DNA of 6,381 nucleotides, taken from assembly GCA_004525355.1 (NCBI GenBank), contig SPCK01000133.1:1-6381 (forward strand), in the 5' to 3' direction. The notes under the pieces are model-generated. The model worked only from the letters and a program-made list of their open reading frames with translations, was not told the origin of the DNA and did no database searches. A program made the position numbers and the translations under genes. This document shows, in pieces, positions 6,177 to 6,381 of this stretch; position 1 is the first letter of the stretch, and the number at the start of each line of letters is the position of its first letter. The stretch comes from Spirochaetales bacterium (GTDB lineage: Bacteria > Spirochaetota > Spirochaetia > Treponematales > UBA12059).

Positions 6177-6365
6177 CAGGCAGCGTTTTGACATCCTGCC
6201 ATCCATGGCAGGCGCTATCTGATAGCCCACGGTGGAAGCGGCTTTTTTTTATATCGCGATGAGATACGAGAAGCGCCCCCTTTGGGAAGCGGAGGCGTGC
6301 TATCGCACGTCGAGCATTTCCGAAGGGGGCGCGACAAAGTAGATCGCGCGATATAAAAAAAAGCC
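6177..6365 (+). repeat. Tandem repeat copy 2, short form with intact right arm
   Basis: The second direct copy begins immediately after copy 1 and is homologous to it up to about 6342. It lacks the 56-base segment, carries eight Ts instead of seven, and ends in a right arm (6343-6365) with A8 that has no counterpart in copy 1. Inside it stand three consecutive inverted repeats: CCTGCCAT/ATGGCAGG (6195-6212), GCTATC/GATAGC (6214-6226) and CCAC/GTGG (6227-6235), followed by the T8 tract at 6243-6250. Confidence 0.85.
6240..6365. repeat. 126-bp imperfect palindrome with 19-bp terminal inverted repeats
   Basis: GGCTTTTTTTTATATCGCG (6240-6258) is the exact reverse complement of 6347-6365. Nested inside, GCGCCCCCTT (6273-6282) pairs exactly with AAGGGGGCGC (6323-6332), and at the centre CGTGC (6296-6300) pairs with GCACG (6305-6309) around a TATC loop. 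A transcript or single strand of this segment could fold into one long interrupted hairpin. The layout resembles a small palindromic repeat or MITE-like unit, but no transposase gene or target-site duplication is visible in the window. Confidence 0.8.
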
Positions 6366-6381
6366 CGGCGACGACCTACTC

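Larger units (their letters stand above)
5852..6381. other. Non-coding region with structured repeats
   Basis: No open frame here shows family motifs, a ribosome-binding site or conservation between the repeat copies, so I see no gene. The first 90 or so bases (5852-5940) hold nothing recognisable beyond the kinase 5' flank. From about 5941 the region is made of repeats and inverted repeats, described separately. The last 16 bases (6366-6381) are unassigned and may belong to whatever lies beyond the window. Confidence 0.7.

Noticed and set aside
5855..6202. 115-codon frame on the - strand through the repeats, with overlapping short frames on both strands (5823-6038, 5886-6191, 5911-6222)
   Set aside because: They are translations of the repeat DNA. 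They have no ribosome-binding site and no motif. The 56-base and single-base length differences between copies would shift the frame, so the copies are not kept as protein.
5957..6365. CRISPR array
   Set aside because: There are only two copies, the units are far too long, they are adjacent without spacers, and no cas genes are present.

Overview
The window carries four protein-coding genes in two oppositely oriented pairs, followed by about 530 bp of non-coding DNA that holds a structured repeat. The DNA is GC-rich by eye. The combination of a eukaryote-like UDPGP-family uridylyltransferase, an adenosine-kinase-like PfkB sugar kinase and the particular Lon sequence suggests a bacterium, possibly a GC-rich member of the Spirochaetota. 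The taxon is an inference from remembered family resemblance, not a demonstrated result.

Left half, + strand (1-2356): the C-terminal part of a Glk-type glucokinase, cut by the window edge, is followed after 46 bp by a complete UDPGP-family UTP--glucose-1-phosphate uridylyltransferase. Together they suggest a glucose -> glucose-6-phosphate -> (glucose-1-phosphate) -> UDP-glucose route. The phosphoglucomutase step between them is not in the window.

Middle and right, - strand (2407-5851): a PfkB-family kinase of the adenosine-kinase-like subgroup lies upstream of a complete Lon protease (lon) with all catalytic residues. They are separated by 121 bp that contains a plausible lon promoter. lon converges on the uridylyltransferase gene with a 50-bp gap that holds only a small hairpin.

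Right end (5852-6381): no credible gene. From about 5957 to 6342 there are two diverged tandem copies of a roughly 165-bp element rich in inverted repeats. Copy 1 carries an extra 56 bp bounded by a TGCC microhomology. Copy 2 ends in a 19-bp inverted repeat with T8/A8 tracts that closes a 126-bp imperfect palindrome. Three substitutions between the copies inside hairpin stems all keep pairing through G-U on the + strand. This element is the part of the window not explained by known genes and is the best candidate for something undescribed: a mobile palindromic repeat or a structured RNA.
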